Assembly: GCF_001545075.1 (NCBI RefSeq)
Contig: NZ_FCOB02000022.1
Location: forward strand, 1-64,000
Direction: 5' to 3'
DNA length: 64,000 bases
Source: Caballeronia ptereochthonis
GTDB taxonomy: Bacteria > Pseudomonadota > Gammaproteobacteria > Burkholderiales > Burkholderiaceae
The notes under the pieces were generated by a model, which did not search any database, was not told the origin of the DNA, and saw only the letters and a list, made by a program, of their open reading frames with translations. The position numbers were made by a program, and so were the translations under genes. Shown piece by piece: positions 8,492 to 17,884 of the stretch. How positions within the stretch are numbered: the stretch's first letter is position 1; each line of letters opens with the position of its first letter.

Positions 8492-9010
8492 TCAGAACGG
8501 GATATCGTCGTCCATGTCGTCGAAGCCGCCGCCGGCCGGCGCGCTCGGACGGCTGGAACCGCCACCCGCGCCGCTGCTCGCGCGTCCGCCCGCAGCAGGA
8601 GCGCGCCCGCCGCCGCCCGAACGCTCCGCCGGGGCGCTGCGGCTGTATTCGCCGTCATCGCCGCCGCCCGCGCCGCCGCGGCCGCCGAGCATCTGCATCT
8701 GGTCGGCGACGATCTCCGTCGAATAGCGTTCCTGGCCCGATTGATCCGTCCATTTGCGCGTGCGGATGCGTCCTTCGATATACACCGACGAACCCTTCTT
8801 CAAATACTCGTTCACGATCTCGGCGAGGCGGCCGAAGAACGCGACGCGATGCCATTCCGTGAGTTCCTTGAACTCGCCGGATGTCTTGTCCTTGTATCGG
8901 TCCGTCGTTGCGAGACGGATGTTGGCCACGGCGTCGCCGCTCGGGAGGTAGCGAGTTTCCGGGTCGGCGCCCAGATTGCCCACGAGAATGACCTTGTTGA
9001 CTGATGCCAT
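8492..9010 (-). CDS. ssb: Single-stranded DNA-binding protein
   Basis: 172-aa SSB, which coats single-stranded DNA in replication, recombination and repair. Residues 1-108 form the OB fold (MASVNKVILVGNLGADPETR, then ELTEWHRVAFFGRLAEI and GSSVYIEGRIRTRKW); about 110-160 is a Gly/Ala/Arg-rich linker; the last residues DDDIPF are the acidic tip that binds partner proteins. The ATG at 9010 has GGAG 6 bases upstream; earlier in-frame codons would add a non-homologous extension. It lies close to uvrA as in many proteobacteria, but with an MFS gene in between. Confidence 0.98.
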   Translation of the reverse strand: MASVNKVILVGNLGADPETRYLPSGDAVANIRLATTDRYKDKTSGEFKELTEWHRVAFFGRLAEIVNEYLKKGSSVYIEGRIRTRKWTDQSGQERYSTEIVADQMQMLGGRGGAGGGDDGEYSRSAPAERSGGGGRAPAAGGRASSGAGGGSSRPSAPAGGGFDDMDDDIPF

Positions 9011-9130
9011 GATTTCTCCAGTAGATTCCTTGCTTACTGCCAGCCGCACCGCGTCATCAAGCCGATCCCGCCTGACAGACAGGGATTCGGCAGCACCGCG
9101 CCGGCTCGATTCGATGGTTCAAAAATTCTC

Positions 9131-10333
9131 TCAGGCCGCGCGCTCGGTTCGGCGCGGCGGCGCCTTCATCCCGGCCGCGACCAGCAGCCAGGCGAGCACC
9201 AGCGCCGAACAGGCGAAAAAAACCGCGCTCGGCCCGTCGAGCTTGAGCAGCCAGCCGCCGATCACCCCGCCCATCGCGAGGCCGATCGATTGCGTCGTGT
9301 TGTACACGCCCGCTGCCGCGCCCTTTCTCGTGCCCGGCGCAAGCTTCGACACCAGCGACGGCTGCGACGCCTCCAGCACGTTGAAGCCGAGAAAGTACAC
9401 GAACAGAATGGCGGCCACGGACCACAGCGTATGAGGAGCGGCGCCCAATAACAACTGGCCAATCAGGATAAGCCCGATCGCGCTCAGCATGACGCTCTTC
9501 ATTTTTCCACGTTTCTCCGCGGCGATGATGGCCGGAACCATCATCACGAAGGCGAGCGCCATCACGGGCAGGTAGATTTTCCAGTGCGACGCGACCGGCA
9601 GCCCGCCGGCCTCCAGAATGCGCGGAACGACGAGAAAGAGCGCGGTCTGCGTGGCGTGCAGGACGAGCACGCCGAAATTCAGGCGCAGCAGCTCGACGTT
9701 ATGCAGCACTTCCGCGAAAGGCGCCTTGACGTGGACCGGATGCGCGGGCGGATCGGGCACGATCCAGAGAACGACGCCCACCGCGACGATCGACAGCGCG
9801 CCGATCACCGTGAAAAGCCCGCTCATGCCGATCCAGTGGAACACGATCGGCGCGCCGACGATCGCCACCGCGAACGACACGCCGATGCTGCCGCCGACCA
9901 TCGCCATGGCCTTGGTGCGGTTTTCCTCGTGTGTCAGGTCCGCGATGAACGCGATCACCGCCGACGACACCGCGCCCATGCCCTGAATCACGCGCCCGGC
10001 GATGATCCACGCCATCGAGTGCCCGATCGCCGCGACGAAGCTGCCGAGCGCGAACACCAGCAGCCCGAACGCGATGACCGGCTTGCGCCCGAACTTGTCG
10101 GAGATCCATCCGTAGAAGATGTAGAGCATCGACTGCGTGACGCCATAGGCGCCCAGCGCGATGCCGACGAGCAGCACGTTGTCGCCGCCGGGTATCGTTT
10201 TCGCGTAGATCGAGAACACCGGCATGATCATGAAAAGCCCGAGCATGCGCAGGGCGAAGATGGCGGCGAGCGACACGGTCGCGCGCAACTCCGGCGCGGA
10301 GAGACGTGTGGACGTGGCAGACGGATTGGACAT
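9131..10333 (-). CDS. MFS transporter
   Basis: A 400-aa major facilitator with 12 predicted membrane segments and the loop 2-3 signature WISDKFGRKPV. Opening segment LRATVSLAAIFALRMLGLFM and TRKGAAAGVYNTTQSIGLAM in the second half resemble YajR-like efflux carriers, but without the extra C-terminal domain. The ATG at 10333 is chosen because upstream in-frame sequence is Arg-rich and lacks any membrane character. It ends 120 bases before ssb starts, on the same strand, and is divergent from uvrA. This gene sitting between ssb and uvrA is a common arrangement in Burkholderia-type genomes. Substrate cannot be inferred. Confidence 0.9.
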   Translation of the reverse strand: MSNPSATSTRLSAPELRATVSLAAIFALRMLGLFMIMPVFSIYAKTIPGGDNVLLVGIALGAYGVTQSMLYIFYGWISDKFGRKPVIAFGLLVFALGSFVAAIGHSMAWIIAGRVIQGMGAVSSAVIAFIADLTHEENRTKAMAMVGGSIGVSFAVAIVGAPIVFHWIGMSGLFTVIGALSIVAVGVVLWIVPDPPAHPVHVKAPFAEVLHNVELLRLNFGVLVLHATQTALFLVVPRILEAGGLPVASHWKIYLPVMALAFVMMVPAIIAAEKRGKMKSVMLSAIGLILIGQLLLGAAPHTLWSVAAILFVYFLGFNVLEASQPSLVSKLAPGTRKGAAAGVYNTTQSIGLAMGGVIGGWLLKLDGPSAVFFACSALVLAWLLVAAGMKAPPRRTERAA

Positions 10334-10678
10334 CAGAAACGGGAAATGGATGAGGGTCGCGTCTGGCCTGGCCCGCGGCGCAGCCAGGCGCGGCCGCCTT
10401 GTTCTTGCTCGAAACGGCACTATATGGGACGCATTGCCTGGACGGCGCCGCGTTTTATTCGCTTGCCGGCCGCGCCCGCCCCGCACATGGCCGGCAAGTC
10501 CCCGCGCCGACCGATCGGTGCGCGTCCGGCCCAGGGAGCCCCGGCGCCGCACCCTTTAAAAGTCGTTATAGTAGCAGGTTTGGCCCCCTCCCTTTTCGCC
10601 CCGCGCCGCCAGCACGGCCCGGTCGGGGAAAGCTGGAATAGCTGCCGAGAACACCCGAAAGAACCCCGGAACAAACTC
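10334..10678. promoter_or_regulatory. Divergent MFS / uvrA promoter region
   Basis: 345 bases without a convincing gene. A -10-like TATAGT lies at 10567-10572 on the plus strand for uvrA, and another (reverse ACTATA near 10420) on the minus strand for the transporter; neither has a good -35. I looked for an SOS box of the CTGT-N8-ACAG type and did not find one. Confidence 0.35.
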
Positions 10679-13552
10679 GTGGAAGAAATTCGCATTCGTG
10701 GGGCTCGCACCCACAATCTGAAGAATGTCAGTCTCGACTTGCCGCGCCACAAGCTGATCGTGATCACCGGGCTGTCCGGATCGGGCAAGTCGTCGCTCGC
10801 GTTCGACACGCTTTACGCGGAGGGTCAGCGGCGTTACGTGGAAAGCCTCTCGGCGTACGCGCGGCAATTCTTGCAGTTGATGGAAAAACCCGACGTCGAT
10901 CTGATCGAAGGCTTGTCGCCCGCGATTTCCATCGAACAGAAGGCGACTTCGCATAATCCCCGCTCGACCGTCGGCACGGTCACGGAAATCCACGACTATC
11001 TGCGTCTTCTGTACGCGCGCGTCGGCACGCCGTATTGCCCGGATCACCTGATTCCGCTCGAAGCGCAAAGCGTCTCGCAAATGGTCGACGCCGCGCTCGC
11101 GCTGCCCGAGGAAACCAAGCTGATGATCCTCGCGCCCGTCGTAGCCGATCGCAAGGGCGAGCACGTCGAATTGTTCGAGGAAATGCAGGCGCAGGGCTTC
11201 ATCCGCTTTCGCATCCGCTCGGGCGGCGGCACAGCGAACGAAGGCGTCGCGAAAATCTACGAAGTCGATTCGCTGCCCAAGCTCAAGAAAACCGACAAGC
11301 ACACGATCGACGTCGTGATCGACCGGCTCAAGGTGCGGCCGGACATGAAGCAGCGTCTCGCGGAATCGTTCGAAACCGCGCTGCGACTCGCCGACGGCCG
11401 CGCGATCGCGCTCGAAATGGATACGGACCGCGAAAAGCTTTTCAGCTCGAAGTTCGCGTGCCCGATCTGCTCGTATTCGCTGCCGGAGCTCGAGCCGCGC
11501 CTCTTCTCGTTCAACAACCCGATGGGCGCGTGTCCCGAATGCGACGGCCTCGGCCAGATCACCTTCTTCGATCCGAAGCGCGTGGTCGCGCATCCGTCGC
11601 TGTCGCTGGCGGCGGGCGCGGTGAAGGGCTGGGACCGGCGCAACCAGTTCTATTTCCAGATGCTGCAGAGTCTCGCGGCGTTCTACGAATTCGACATCGA
11701 CGAACCGTTCGAGGAACTGCCCGAGAAGGTGCGCAAGATCCTGCTGTACGGCTCGGGCAAGCAGGCGATTCCGTTCTCGTACATCAACGAGCGCGGCCGC
11801 GCCTCGGTGCGCGAGCATGCGTTCGAGGGCATCATCCCGAACCTGGAGCGGCGCTACCGCGAGACGGATTCGGCCGCCGTGCGCGAGGAGCTCGCCAAGT
11901 ACCAGAACAACCAGCCCTGCCCGGCTTGCGAAGGCACGCGTTTGCGGCGGGAAGCGCGCTTCGTGAAGGTCGGTTCCGGCGACGACGCGCGCGGCATCTA
12001 CGAAATCAGCGGCTGGCCGCTGCGTGACGCGCTCGGCTATTTTCAGACGCTGCGTCTCGAAGGCGCGAAGGGCGAGATCGCGGACAAGGTCGTCAAGGAA
12101 ATCGTCGCGCGGCTCTCGTTCCTGAATAACGTCGGGCTGGATTACCTGTCGCTCGAGCGCAGCGCCGAGACGCTTTCCGGCGGCGAGGCGCAGCGCATCC
12201 GGCTCGCGTCGCAGATCGGCTCCGGACTCACCGGCGTGATGTACGTGCTCGACGAACCCTCCATCGGCCTGCATCAGCGCGACAACGACCGGCTCATCAA
12301 CACGCTCAAGCATCTGCGCGATATCGGCAACTCGGTGATCGTCGTCGAGCACGACGAGGACATGATCCGCATGGCGGATTACGTCGTCGACATGGGACCG
12401 GGCGCGGGCGAGCACGGCGGCGTGGTCGTCGCGCAGGGCACGCCGCTCCAGGTGCAGCAGGACGCGAACTCGATCACCGGCCAGTATTTGTCCGGCAAGC
12501 GAACCATCAGCTATGCGGCCGAGCGCACCGCGCCGGACGAGCGCAGGCTGCGCATCGTCGAGGCGCACGGCAACAATCTGAAGCGCGTGACGCTGGATCT
12601 GCCCGTCGGACTCTTGACCTGCGTGACCGGTGTTTCCGGCTCCGGCAAGTCGACGCTCATCAACGACACGCTCCAGCACGCGGTCGCCCAGCATCTGTAC
12701 GGCTCGGCGACGGAGCCCGCGCCGTACGAGTCGATCGAGGGTCTCGAGCACTTCGACAAGGTGATCGCCGTCGATCAGTCGCCGATCGGCCGCACGCCGC
12801 GCTCGAATCCGGCCACCTACACCGGCCTTTTCACGCCGATCCGGGAACTGTTCGCGGGCGTACCGGCGGCCAAGGAGCGCGGCTACGATCCCGGCCGCTT
12901 CTCGTTCAACGTGAAGGGCGGACGCTGCGAGGCCTGCCAGGGCGACGGCGTGCTGAAGGTGGAAATGCACTTCCTGCCGGACGTGTACGTGCCCTGCGAC
13001 GTGTGCCACGGCAAGCGCTACAACCGCGAAACGCTCGAAATCCAGTACAAGGGCAAGAACATCAGCGAAGTGCTCGACCTGACCGTGGAATCCGCGCACG
13101 AGTTCTTCAGGGCGGTGCCGGTGGTCGCGCGCAAGCTGAAGACGCTGCTCGACGTCGGTCTGGGCTACATCCGGCTCGGCCAGTCGGCCACGACGCTGTC
13201 GGGCGGCGAAGCCCAGCGCGTCAAGCTTTCGCTGGAACTGAGCAAGCGCGATACCGGTCGGACGCTGTATATCCTCGACGAACCGACGACCGGATTGCAC
13301 TTCCATGACATCGCGCTGCTGCTCGAAGTGATCCATCGGCTGCGAGATCAGGGCAACACGGTCGTCATCATCGAGCATAATCTCGACGTGATCAAAACCG
13401 CCGACTGGCTCATCGATCTCGGCCCGGAAGGCGGCGCGGGCGGCGGGCAGATCATCGCCCAGGGGACGCCGGAGCAGGTCGCGAAATCGAAGGCGAGTTT
13501 TACCGGCAGGTATCTGGCGCCCTTGCTGCAACGGCCCAAGTCGGCGGCGTGA
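10679..13552 (+). CDS. uvrA: UvrABC excinuclease subunit A
   Basis: 957-aa damage-recognition ATPase of nucleotide excision repair. Two ABC ATPase modules are visible: Walker A GLSGSGKSS near residue 33 and GVSGSGKST near 650, signatures LSGGEAQRI and LSGGEAQRV, and Walker B regions VLDEPSIG and ILDEPTTG. Zinc-binding pairs CPIC/CPEC and CEAC/CDVC are intact. The frame is open for another 1.1 kb upstream, but family homology begins at EEIRIRGARTHNLKNVSLDL, so the GTG at 10679 is the start. The protein works with UvrB, not present here. Confidence 0.98.
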   Translation: MEEIRIRGARTHNLKNVSLDLPRHKLIVITGLSGSGKSSLAFDTLYAEGQRRYVESLSAYARQFLQLMEKPDVDLIEGLSPAISIEQKATSHNPRSTVGTVTEIHDYLRLLYARVGTPYCPDHLIPLEAQSVSQMVDAALALPEETKLMILAPVVADRKGEHVELFEEMQAQGFIRFRIRSGGGTANEGVAKIYEVDSLPKLKKTDKHTIDVVIDRLKVRPDMKQRLAESFETALRLADGRAIALEMDTDREKLFSSKFACPICSYSLPELEPRLFSFNNPMGACPECDGLGQITFFDPKRVVAHPSLSLAAGAVKGWDRRNQFYFQMLQSLAAFYEFDIDEPFEELPEKVRKILLYGSGKQAIPFSYINERGRASVREHAFEGIIPNLERRYRETDSAAVREELAKYQNNQPCPACEGTRLRREARFVKVGSGDDARGIYEISGWPLRDALGYFQTLRLEGAKGEIADKVVKEIVARLSFLNNVGLDYLSLERSAETLSGGEAQRIRLASQIGSGLTGVMYVLDEPSIGLHQRDNDRLINTLKHLRDIGNSVIVVEHDEDMIRMADYVVDMGPGAGEHGGVVVAQGTPLQVQQDANSITGQYLSGKRTISYAAERTAPDERRLRIVEAHGNNLKRVTLDLPVGLLTCVTGVSGSGKSTLINDTLQHAVAQHLYGSATEPAPYESIEGLEHFDKVIAVDQSPIGRTPRSNPATYTGLFTPIRELFAGVPAAKERGYDPGRFSFNVKGGRCEACQGDGVLKVEMHFLPDVYVPCDVCHGKRYNRETLEIQYKGKNISEVLDLTVESAHEFFRAVPVVARKLKTLLDVGLGYIRLGQSATTLSGGEAQRVKLSLELSKRDTGRTLYILDEPTTGLHFHDIALLLEVIHRLRDQGNTVVIIEHNLDVIKTADWLIDLGPEGGAGGGQIIAQGTPEQVAKSKASFTGRYLAPLLQRPKSAA

Positions 13553-13673
13553 GTTCCGCTCCGGGGCCACGGCGTCCCGGGCCGCGCCGGCGTGCCGAGT
13601 CAGGTCGGCGAATCAGCCGCCCGCGCCGTGGCGCGGATAACCGTTGTATGCAGCAGGGAAAAGGAACGCAGTC

Positions 13674-14765
13674 ATGCCGAAGCGCAACGAAGCGGCCAAC
13701 GAGGAGGGCCAAGTACGGGATCTGCCGACTCGCCACGTCAGGCTGACCAGCGACATGAGCCTGCCGAAGCTGTCCGCGGTGGAGATCGGCAGTTACATCC
13801 TGGCCTTCGTGGCGATGTATCTCGTGCTCACGCTCAAGCTGCTCGGCGGCCTGCTCGCCGGCATGCTGGTGTTCCAGCTCGTGCACATGATTTCGCCGGT
13901 CATCGAGCGCCACGTGGTGAGCAGGGGCGCGCGGCTCATTTCGGTTGGGCTGATTTCCGCGATCATCGTCGGCGGCCTCACGGGCGCGACCATCGCCACG
14001 ATCGAGCATTTCGAGCATGACGTGCCGAGCCTGCAAAAGCTGCTGGATCAGCTGATGAGCATCACGTCGAGCGCGCGCCTGCGCGTGCCGGACTGGATCG
14101 CGAATTATCTGCCGGTCGACGCCGGCCAGATGAAGGACAAGGCCACCGAGCTCATGCACAGGCATGCCGAGATGCTCCAGCAAGGCGGCAAGGAGATGGC
14201 GCGCGGCTTCGGCCATGTCGTCATCGGCATGATCATCGGCGCGATCATCGCGGTCAGCGCGCCGAAGCAGTCGCATCACCGCCTGCCCCTGTCCACGGCG
14301 CTCGTCGCGCGCGTGTCGCGCTTCTCGGACGCGTTCCGCCGCATCGTGTTCGCGCAGATCAAGATTTCGGCGATCAACGCCGTCTTCACCGCGCTGTATC
14401 TGCTCGTCGCGCTGCCGATCTTCCACGAGAAGCTGCCGCTCTCGAAGACGCTCGTGCTGGTCACGTTCATCGTCGGCCTGATGCCGGTGATCGGCAATCT
14501 CATCTCCAATACGATCATCGTCGGGATATCGCTGTCGGTATCGTTCGGCACGGCGGTCGCTTCGCTCGCGTTCCTGATCCTCATTCACAAGCTCGAGTAC
14601 TTCCTGAACGCGCGCATCATCGGCGGGCAGATCGAGGCGCGCGCGTGGGAATTGCTCCTCGCGATGCTCGCGATGGAAGCCGCGTTCGGCATTCCGGGCG
14701 TGATCGCCGCGCCGATTTTCTATGCGTATATCAAGCGCGAGCTGATTTATCTGCGGCTCGTTTAA
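13674..14765 (+). CDS. AI-2E family transporter (PerM/YdiK-like permease)
   Basis: A 363-aa inner-membrane protein of the AI-2E transporter superfamily. Hydrophobic segments cluster at about 35-75, 85-110, 180-200, and 230-350, with a polar stretch between. The C-terminal block VTFIVGLMPVIGNLISNTII and FGIPGVIAAPIFYAYIKREL is typical of the family. Start ATG 13674 has AAGGA 8 bases upstream. Proposed roles in the family include autoinducer export and Na+/H+ antiport; the sequence does not distinguish them. It stands alone, 121 bases after uvrA, and ends at a shared terminator. Confidence 0.85.
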   Translation: MPKRNEAANEEGQVRDLPTRHVRLTSDMSLPKLSAVEIGSYILAFVAMYLVLTLKLLGGLLAGMLVFQLVHMISPVIERHVVSRGARLISVGLISAIIVGGLTGATIATIEHFEHDVPSLQKLLDQLMSITSSARLRVPDWIANYLPVDAGQMKDKATELMHRHAEMLQQGGKEMARGFGHVVIGMIIGAIIAVSAPKQSHHRLPLSTALVARVSRFSDAFRRIVFAQIKISAINAVFTALYLLVALPIFHEKLPLSKTLVLVTFIVGLMPVIGNLISNTIIVGISLSVSFGTAVASLAFLILIHKLEYFLNARIIGGQIEARAWELLLAMLAMEAAFGIPGVIAAPIFYAYIKRELIYLRLV

Positions 14766-14781
14766 GCAGCGTTCAGGCATG

Positions 14782-14816
14782 AAAAAGCCCGCCGGTCGAA
14801 CGATCCGGCGGGCTTT
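14782..14816. terminator. Bidirectional terminator between the AI-2E-type gene and purU
   Basis: 10-bp stem AGCCCGCCGG / CCGGCGGGCT flanked by AAAAA on the left and TTT on the right, lying between two convergent genes, so it can stop transcription from both. Confidence 0.8.
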
Positions 14817-14833
14817 GTCGTTTCAGGCGAGGC

Positions 14834-15703
14834 TCAACGGAACACAACCGTCTTGTGCCCGTTCAGCAGAATGCGATGCTCCGCATGCCACTTCACCGCG
14901 CGCGCGAGCGTCACGCATTCGACGTCGCGGCCGATCGCCGTGAGTTGCTCCGGCGTCATGTTGTGATCGACTCGCTCCACTTCCTGCTCGATGATCGGGC
15001 CCTCGTCCAGATCCGACGTCACGTAGTGCGCGGTCGCGCCGATCAGCTTCACGCCGCGATCGAACGCCTGATAGTACGGTTTCGCGCCCTTGAAGCTCGG
15101 CAGGAACGAGTGATGGATATTGATCGCCCGGCCGGCGAGCCTGTCGCACATGTCCGCCGACAGAATCTGCATGTAGCGCGCGAGCACGACGAGATCGGTG
15201 TCGTGCTGATCGACGATTTCCAGCGCGCGGGCTTCCTGCGCGGCTTTCGCTTCGGGCGTGGCCTTGTGCAGGGGCAGATGATGGAACGGAATGTCGTAGC
15301 TCGCGGCGAGCTGATAGAAATCCTTGTGATTCGAGATGATCGCCGGAATCTCGATCTGCAACTGGCCGGTGCGATAGCGGAACAGCAGGTCGTTCAGGCA
15401 GTGACCGATCTTCGACACCATGATGACAACGCGCGGCTTCACCGATGCGTCGTGCAACTCCCAGCGCATGCCGAATTCGTCGGCCAGTCCGGCAAACGAC
15501 TTGCGCAGCGCGTCGAGGCCGGGATCGCCGCCGACTTGCTGGAAATGCACGCGCATGAAGAACTCGCCGGTGCGGCTGTCGCCGAACTGCGCGGAATCGA
15601 GGATATTGGCGCCGAGGTTGAACAGGAAACCGGACACGGCATGGACGATTCCCGGACGGTCCGGGCACGACAACTTCAGGTAAAAGCTATGTTCGGTCGA
15701 CAT
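14834..15703 (-). CDS. purU: Formyltetrahydrofolate deformylase
   Basis: 289-aa PurU, which hydrolyses 10-formyl-THF to formate and THF, balancing one-carbon units and feeding formate to purine synthesis. Residues 1-80 are an ACT-type domain (SFYLKLSCPDRPGIVHAVSG), and about 90-289 the formyltransferase-fold catalytic domain with NHKDFYQLAASYDIPFHHLP, AINIHHSFLPSFKGAKPY and GATAHYVTSDLDEGPIIEQE; the Asn-His-Asp catalytic set is present. It starts 27 bases after the Nudix gene stop, so the two are probably cotranscribed. Confidence 0.97.
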   Translation of the reverse strand: MSTEHSFYLKLSCPDRPGIVHAVSGFLFNLGANILDSAQFGDSRTGEFFMRVHFQQVGGDPGLDALRKSFAGLADEFGMRWELHDASVKPRVVIMVSKIGHCLNDLLFRYRTGQLQIEIPAIISNHKDFYQLAASYDIPFHHLPLHKATPEAKAAQEARALEIVDQHDTDLVVLARYMQILSADMCDRLAGRAINIHHSFLPSFKGAKPYYQAFDRGVKLIGATAHYVTSDLDEGPIIEQEVERVDHNMTPEQLTAIGRDVECVTLARAVKWHAEHRILLNGHKTVVFR

Positions 15704-15730
15704 GACCTTCCTCGTTCGATTCTTTGAAAT

Positions 15731-16576
15731 TCAAACTTGCGGCGATTCGTAGAGCGCGGCGATGCCCGCGCACGCGTCCTCGTCGATCCACTGACGGCGC
15801 AGCATGCAGTCGAGCGTCGCGAGGCTGGCATCGACGGTGAGCTTGCCCTCTTCGATCCAGCGCGCGACTTCCTCGATGCGCGCGAGCCGGTGCTCGCCGA
15901 CTTCGCCATCCTGATTGCGCGGGGCGAAATCGGGCGGCAGGGATACGTCGTAGACGAAGATCTGCTCGGCCTGCGTGCCTTCGGGCAAGGATTGCAGCAC
16001 ATGGAACGTGCGGCCGCGCTCGGCGGTCCGGGCGAGTTCCGCGCTCATGCCGGCTTCTTCCCAGCACTCCTTCACGAGCGTCGGCATGAGTTCGAAGCCC
16101 CAGCCGATGCCGCCCGCCACGACGTTGTCGAGCATGCCGGGATCCGTCGCCTTGGTGTCGCTGCGGCGCGCGATCCACAAGTGCGGTGCCTTGCCCGCAT
16201 ATTTTACGATGCCGTTGAGATGCACCGCGTAGGTCATCGTGCCGAAGAAGCGCGACGCCGCACGCTCGATGAACGCGAGCGGCGCGGCGTCGAAGTCGTT
16301 GCGGATCGCGTAGGTTTCGTCGCGCCAGCCGGGGATTCTGCCCTCGGCGTAGAGCGCGCCGATGACCGCGCCGAGCGCGGCGCTGCGGGTGTTCGCATCG
16401 GCGAGCGACGCGCGCAGGCGAACCGAGGCCGCGGCGATTTCGAACACGTCCGGCCAGCGCCGCAGCGCGTCCACGTCGGCATGACGAATCCAACCGACGC
16501 GCTCGTCGCCGATGATAAACGGCGCGTGCGCGGCGGCATCGAAGCGGCGGGCGGCAACGATCGCAGGCAAGGTCAT
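15731..16576 (-). CDS. Nudix hydrolase with N-terminal DUF4743-type domain
   Basis: A 281-aa protein. The first 120 residues resemble the DUF4743 domain found in plant and fungal thiamine-diphosphate-related Nudix enzymes; residues about 120-260 form a Nudix fold. The Nudix box reads GGIGWGFELMPTLVKECWEE followed by AGM, with EE acidic ligands for metal. Such enzymes hydrolyse nucleoside-diphosphate-like or damaged thiamine diphosphate compounds, but the substrate here is not known. The ATG at 16576 is chosen because homology starts there; the frame is open far upstream. It precedes purU in the same direction. Confidence 0.85.
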   Translation of the reverse strand: MTLPAIVAARRFDAAAHAPFIIGDERVGWIRHADVDALRRWPDVFEIAAASVRLRASLADANTRSAALGAVIGALYAEGRIPGWRDETYAIRNDFDAAPLAFIERAASRFFGTMTYAVHLNGIVKYAGKAPHLWIARRSDTKATDPGMLDNVVAGGIGWGFELMPTLVKECWEEAGMSAELARTAERGRTFHVLQSLPEGTQAEQIFVYDVSLPPDFAPRNQDGEVGEHRLARIEEVARWIEEGKLTVDASLATLDCMLRRQWIDEDACAGIAALYESPQV

Positions 16577-16644
16577 GAGGGCTCCGGCAAGCTCGGCAGG
16601 AAAAATGGCCGGAAATTGTAGCGCGCGGCCGCTCGTCGAAAAGC

Positions 16645-17259
16645 TCAGTCGCGCAGCGCGACGCGAATCCCCAGTGCGATGAAGGTCACGCCCGCGAGCC
16701 GGTCGAGCCATACGCCGACGCGCGGACGGCGCTTCAGCCACACCCCGATGGTTCCCGCGCCGATGCCGAACAGCGAAAACACGACGACCGTCTGCAGCAT
16801 GAACACGCCGCCCAGCTCGAACATCTGCAGCATCACGCTTTGCGCGCCGTGCGGATCGACGAATTGCGGCAGGAACACGATGAAGAACAGCGTGACTTTC
16901 GGATTCAGCATGTTGCCGATCACGCTCTGGCGGAACACGGTCGAAAGCGGCTGGCTCGGGCGCTCGTGCGCGGTCGCGAGACCGTGGCTCCTGAGCGCCT
17001 TGATGCCGATCCACACGAGATATGCCGCGCCCGCGAGCTTCACGGCCTGAAACGCCATCGGCGACGAGCGCAGCAGCGCCGCGATGCCGAGCGCGGCGAG
17101 CGTCGTGTGAAAGATCACGCCGCACGCGAAGCCGAGCGCCGCAACGACGCCCGCGAGCCGTCCTTGCGAGATGCCGCGCGCGAGCACCTGAAGATTGTCC
17201 GGCCCTGGCGCAACGGTAATCGCGATGGATGCAGCAAGAAAGAGCAGGAAGTTCGGCAT
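16645..17259 (-). CDS. LysE-family amino-acid exporter
   Basis: A 204-aa inner-membrane exporter of the LysE/RhtB superfamily with about six hydrophobic segments. The signature MPNFLLFLAASIAITVAPGP with DN immediately after and NPKVTLFFIVFLPQF are diagnostic of RhtB-type exporters of threonine, homoserine, leucine or similar. The start ATG overlaps the end of apt in ACTGACATG (one base between stop and start), indicating cotranscription and probably coupled translation with apt. Substrate cannot be assigned. Confidence 0.9.
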   Translation of the reverse strand: MPNFLLFLAASIAITVAPGPDNLQVLARGISQGRLAGVVAALGFACGVIFHTTLAALGIAALLRSSPMAFQAVKLAGAAYLVWIGIKALRSHGLATAHERPSQPLSTVFRQSVIGNMLNPKVTLFFIVFLPQFVDPHGAQSVMLQMFELGGVFMLQTVVVFSLFGIGAGTIGVWLKRRPRVGVWLDRLAGVTFIALGIRVALRD

Positions 17260-17260
17260 G

Positions 17261-17827
17261 TCAGTGCCCGCCAAATTCGCAGACGGTGTAAAGCGGGACG
17301 CCGTTATCGCGCAACAGCTTCGAGCCGCCCAGATCCGGCAGATCGATGATCGCCGCCGCCTCGACCACTTCGGCGCCGAGCCGCTCCAGCAGAATCTTGC
17401 CCGCCATCATCGTGCCGCCGGTGGCGACCAGATCGTCGACGATCACCACGCGGTCGCCCGGCTTGCACGCATCCTCGTGAATCTCGACGGTGGCGCTGCC
17501 GTATTCCAGCTCATAAGACTGCGAAAGCGTCCTGTACGGCAGCTTGCCCTTCTTGCGGATCGGCACGAAACCGAGGCTTAGCTCGTACGCGAGAATCGGC
17601 CCGATGATGAAGCCGCGCGCGTCCATTCCGGCGATCACATCGATGTTCTCGTCGATATAGCGCTGCACGAACAGATCGATCAGCGTGCGCAGCGCACGGC
17701 GGTCCTGCAGAACGGGCGTGATGTCGCGGAACTGCACGCCGGGCTGCGGCCAGTTTTCGACGGTGCGCACACGCTCCTTGATGAAACGCGCGGCGTCGGG
17801 CGGCGCATTCGAAGGGGAAATGGACAT
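17261..17827 (-). CDS. apt: Adenine phosphoribosyltransferase
   Basis: 188-aa purine salvage enzyme forming AMP from adenine and PRPP. The PRPP-binding motif VVIVDDLVATGGTM is intact at about 129-142, and ARGFIIGPILAYELSLGFVP and IRKKGKLPYRT are typical of Apt. ATG at 17827 has GGAG 6 bases upstream. It heads a two-gene unit with a LysE-type exporter. PRPP comes from prs elsewhere in the window. Confidence 0.97.
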   Translation of the reverse strand: MSISPSNAPPDAARFIKERVRTVENWPQPGVQFRDITPVLQDRRALRTLIDLFVQRYIDENIDVIAGMDARGFIIGPILAYELSLGFVPIRKKGKLPYRTLSQSYELEYGSATVEIHEDACKPGDRVVIVDDLVATGGTMMAGKILLERLGAEVVEAAAIIDLPDLGGSKLLRDNGVPLYTVCEFGGH

Positions 17828-17884
17828 GACTTCTCCGGAGTCCGCGCTGTGAGGCCGCGCCCGCCATATGACAAAAGAAGACGA

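Noticed and set aside
9584..10678. Upstream extension of the uvrA frame
   Set aside because: Runs antisense through the MFS transporter and has no UvrA similarity; the GTG at 10679 gives the normal length.
10679..10720. SOS (LexA) box expected near uvrA/ssb
   Set aside because: I searched the upstream region for CTGT-N8-ACAG and saw no match, so no LexA control is claimed.
10556..13570. Open reading frame of about 1000 codons antisense to uvrA
   Set aside because: Arg/His/Asp-rich with no recognisable domain; it mirrors uvrA codon bias on the opposite strand. Long antisense open frames are common in GC-rich genes.
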